Shown here in pieces: positions 13,289-14,554 of a stretch of DNA of 14,554 bases (position 1 is its first letter; the number at the start of each line of letters is the position of its first letter). Position numbers and translations under genes: made by a program. Source of the stretch: Dongia_A sp044226685 (GTDB lineage: Bacteria; Pseudomonadota; Alphaproteobacteria; Dongiales; Dongiaceae). The stretch lies in NCBI GenBank assembly GCA_044226685.1, contig JBGAGP010000125.1:1-14554 (forward strand). Direction: 5' to 3'. The notes beneath the pieces were generated by a model. That model made no database searches, was not told where the DNA came from, and saw only the letters and a list, made by a program, of their open reading frames with translations.

Positions 13289-14554
13289 ATGGTTGGTTAT
13301 CAGAACAATCGGTTCTCGCGGCGGACGTTCATGCAGATGTCGGCCGCCATGTCCGCGGCGCTTGCGGCGTATCGTGCCGGTTCGGCGGCGGCACAGGATG
13401 TGACGCTCAACATCCTGAACAGCAACACCGCCTGGGCCAATGCCCTGACGGGGTCCGTGGCCGAAGCCTACAAGGGCGCCAAGATCGTCGGCGAGTCCAA
13501 TCCCTACGAATCGCACTACGAGAAAATGGCTATCGAGCTGTCCCAGGGCTCGGACACGTTCGACATCATCACCACCGACAACCTCTGGGTCACGCAACCC
13601 ATTCGGAACGGCTGGGCGGCCAATCTCACGGAGATGAAGCAGGCCAACCCGGACCTGCCGGACCTTCAGGTGCAGAACCTGACGGATGCCTCCCTGGTCT
13701 ATACGGAATCGAAGGGCCAGCGCTTTGGCCTGCCGCTGGTGCAAACCACGCCCTGCTACGTCTATCGCAAAGACCTGTTCGAGAAGGCGGGCATCGACAA
13801 GGTGCCGGCGACCTGGGACGAGTATGTCGCGGCGGCGAAGAAGCTCCATTCGACGGACGTCTCCGGCGTCACCATCCTGATGGGTGGGCAGGACGCACTC
13901 ACCAGCGGCGACTGGGGCTCCCGCATCATGGGCATGACCAAGCTGGGCCCGAACGACGATGGCATGCTCAGCCCGGACAATGAGCCGATCTTCAATTCCG
14001 AGGGCCAGGGCGAACGGGCGATTGAGCGGCTGAAGGAGCTGCTGCCTTATTGCCCGCAGGGCTACCAGTCCTTCGACTATCCGGAAGGCTCCTCGGCTCT
14101 GCAGCAGGGCAAGGTCGCCATGCTCGTGACCTGGACCGACGTGATCGTCGGCATCGAGGACGGACCGCACAAGGGCCAGTTCGGCTACACCGTATCGCCG
14201 ACGGAGAAGTTCGAGCAGCAGATGGTCGGCGGCTGGTCGATCTTCGCGAATGCGCATTCGCAGCATCTCGACGAGGCCTACAAGTTCCTGGCCTGGATGA
14301 CCGAGGGCCGCGCCTACGAGCTCTTCCGCGAGGGCGGGGAATCCTCGCTCTGCCTGAAGTCCGACCTGGCGAATCCGGACATCACCAAGGTGGTGCCGAT
14401 GCTCCAGGCGTTCCGCGACTTCAGCCTGCGGAATACCTCCTCGATCTCCCTGCCACCCTACCGCCTGACCAATGCCATCGAGGTCCAGCGGGCGGTCTTC
14501 GAGGAATTGCAGGCCGGCATCACCGGCAGCAAGACCTCGAAGCAAGCCATGGCC
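13289..14554 (+). CDS. ABC importer solute-binding protein, family 1 (3' end cut by window)
   Basis: Periplasmic substrate-binding protein of a CUT1-like ABC importer, 422 residues visible and nearly complete by family length (about 430-440). The N-terminus carries a Tat signal, SRRTFMQMS at 10-18, a hydrophobic alanine-rich stretch and a likely cleavage site after AAA at 33-35. Family blocks include DIITTDNLWV, GLPLVQTTPCYVYRKDLFEKAG, PATWDEYVAAAKKL, ALQQGKVAMLVTW, GGWSIFANAHSQHLDEAYKFLAWM and a C-terminal helix region with PPYRLTNAIEVQ. Ribosome-binding site GGAGGG lies about eight bases upstream of the ATG. Two LacI operators and a promoter stand ahead of it, and permease genes probably follow beyond the window. 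Substrate is unknown; family members bind sugars, sugar alcohols, glycerol phosphate and others. Confidence 0.93.
   Translation, partial: MVGYQNNRFSRRTFMQMSAAMSAALAAYRAGSAAAQDVTLNILNSNTAWANALTGSVAEAYKGAKIVGESNPYESHYEKMAIELSQGSDTFDIITTDNLWVTQPIRNGWAANLTEMKQANPDLPDLQVQNLTDASLVYTESKGQRFGLPLVQTTPCYVYRKDLFEKAGIDKVPATWDEYVAAAKKLHSTDVSGVTILMGGQDALTSGDWGSRIMGMTKLGPNDDGMLSPDNEPIFNSEGQGERAIERLKELLPYCPQGYQSFDYPEGSSALQQGKVAMLVTWTDVIVGIEDGPHKGQFGYTVSPTEKFEQQMVGGWSIFANAHSQHLDEAYKFLAWMTEGRAYELFREGGESSLCLKSDLANPDITKVVPMLQAFRDFSLRNTSSISLPPYRLTNAIEVQRAVFEELQAGITGSKTSKQAMA

Noticed and set aside
13247..14545. Minus-strand open frame of 432 residues opposite the solute-binding protein
   Set aside because: The plus strand gives an unmistakable Tat-signal solute-binding protein; the antisense product is a compositional by-product.

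Overview
The window is GC-rich coding DNA, densely packed with short gaps and ATGA/TGATG overlaps. Its gene content (Bcr/CflA transporter, cobalamin riboswitch with DUF1636, DUF2946 plus PCu(A)C copper chaperone, CelD-type acetyltransferase, LacI-controlled solute-binding protein) suggests a high-GC alphaproteobacterium, perhaps of the Rhodospirillales/Acetobacteraceae kind. That placement is an inference from style and content; no rRNA or tRNA gene is present. I see no insertion sequence, CRISPR array or phage gene.

Left part (1-3441). A Bcr/CflA-type MFS exporter runs off the left edge on the minus strand. It diverges from an FMN-binding PPOX-fold protein; the region between them holds several inverted repeats and a weak Fur-like site. 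Then comes a textbook cobalamin riboswitch (1938-2124) ahead of a two-gene unit: a cysteine-rich DUF1636 protein and a lone FecE/BtuD-type ABC ATPase, translationally coupled. No permease or binding protein is present here, so the ATPase must find its partners elsewhere.

Middle (3538-5826). A membrane-anchored DUF2946 protein with a CxxC motif and a periplasmic PCu(A)C copper chaperone form a copper-handling pair, separated by a strong hairpin. A ferritin-like diiron protein and a small, very basic conserved protein follow as separate units.

Central operon (6177-10237). Four tightly coupled genes encode a GT4 glycosyltransferase, an ATP-grasp enzyme, a CelD/FemAB-like acyltransferase and a PIG-L deacetylase. 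Three 16-bp tandem repeats lie just upstream. Transfer of an N-acetyl sugar, deacetylation, ligation to the free amine and acylation is the logic of mycothiol, bacillithiol and aminoglycoside-core synthesis. I think this is the best candidate in the window for an undescribed small-molecule or glycoconjugate pathway; a surface-glycan role is the main alternative.

Right part (10343-14554). A small hypothetical protein precedes a catabolic locus of visibly lower GC. A proline-racemase-superfamily enzyme with a Ser/Cys active-site pair and a LacI-type regulator lie on the minus strand. They diverge from a Tat-exported solute-binding protein that runs off the right edge. The divergent region carries two LacI-family operators placed head to tail, overlapping a probable promoter of the transporter gene, so the regulator probably controls uptake of the compound that the epimerase-like enzyme acts on.
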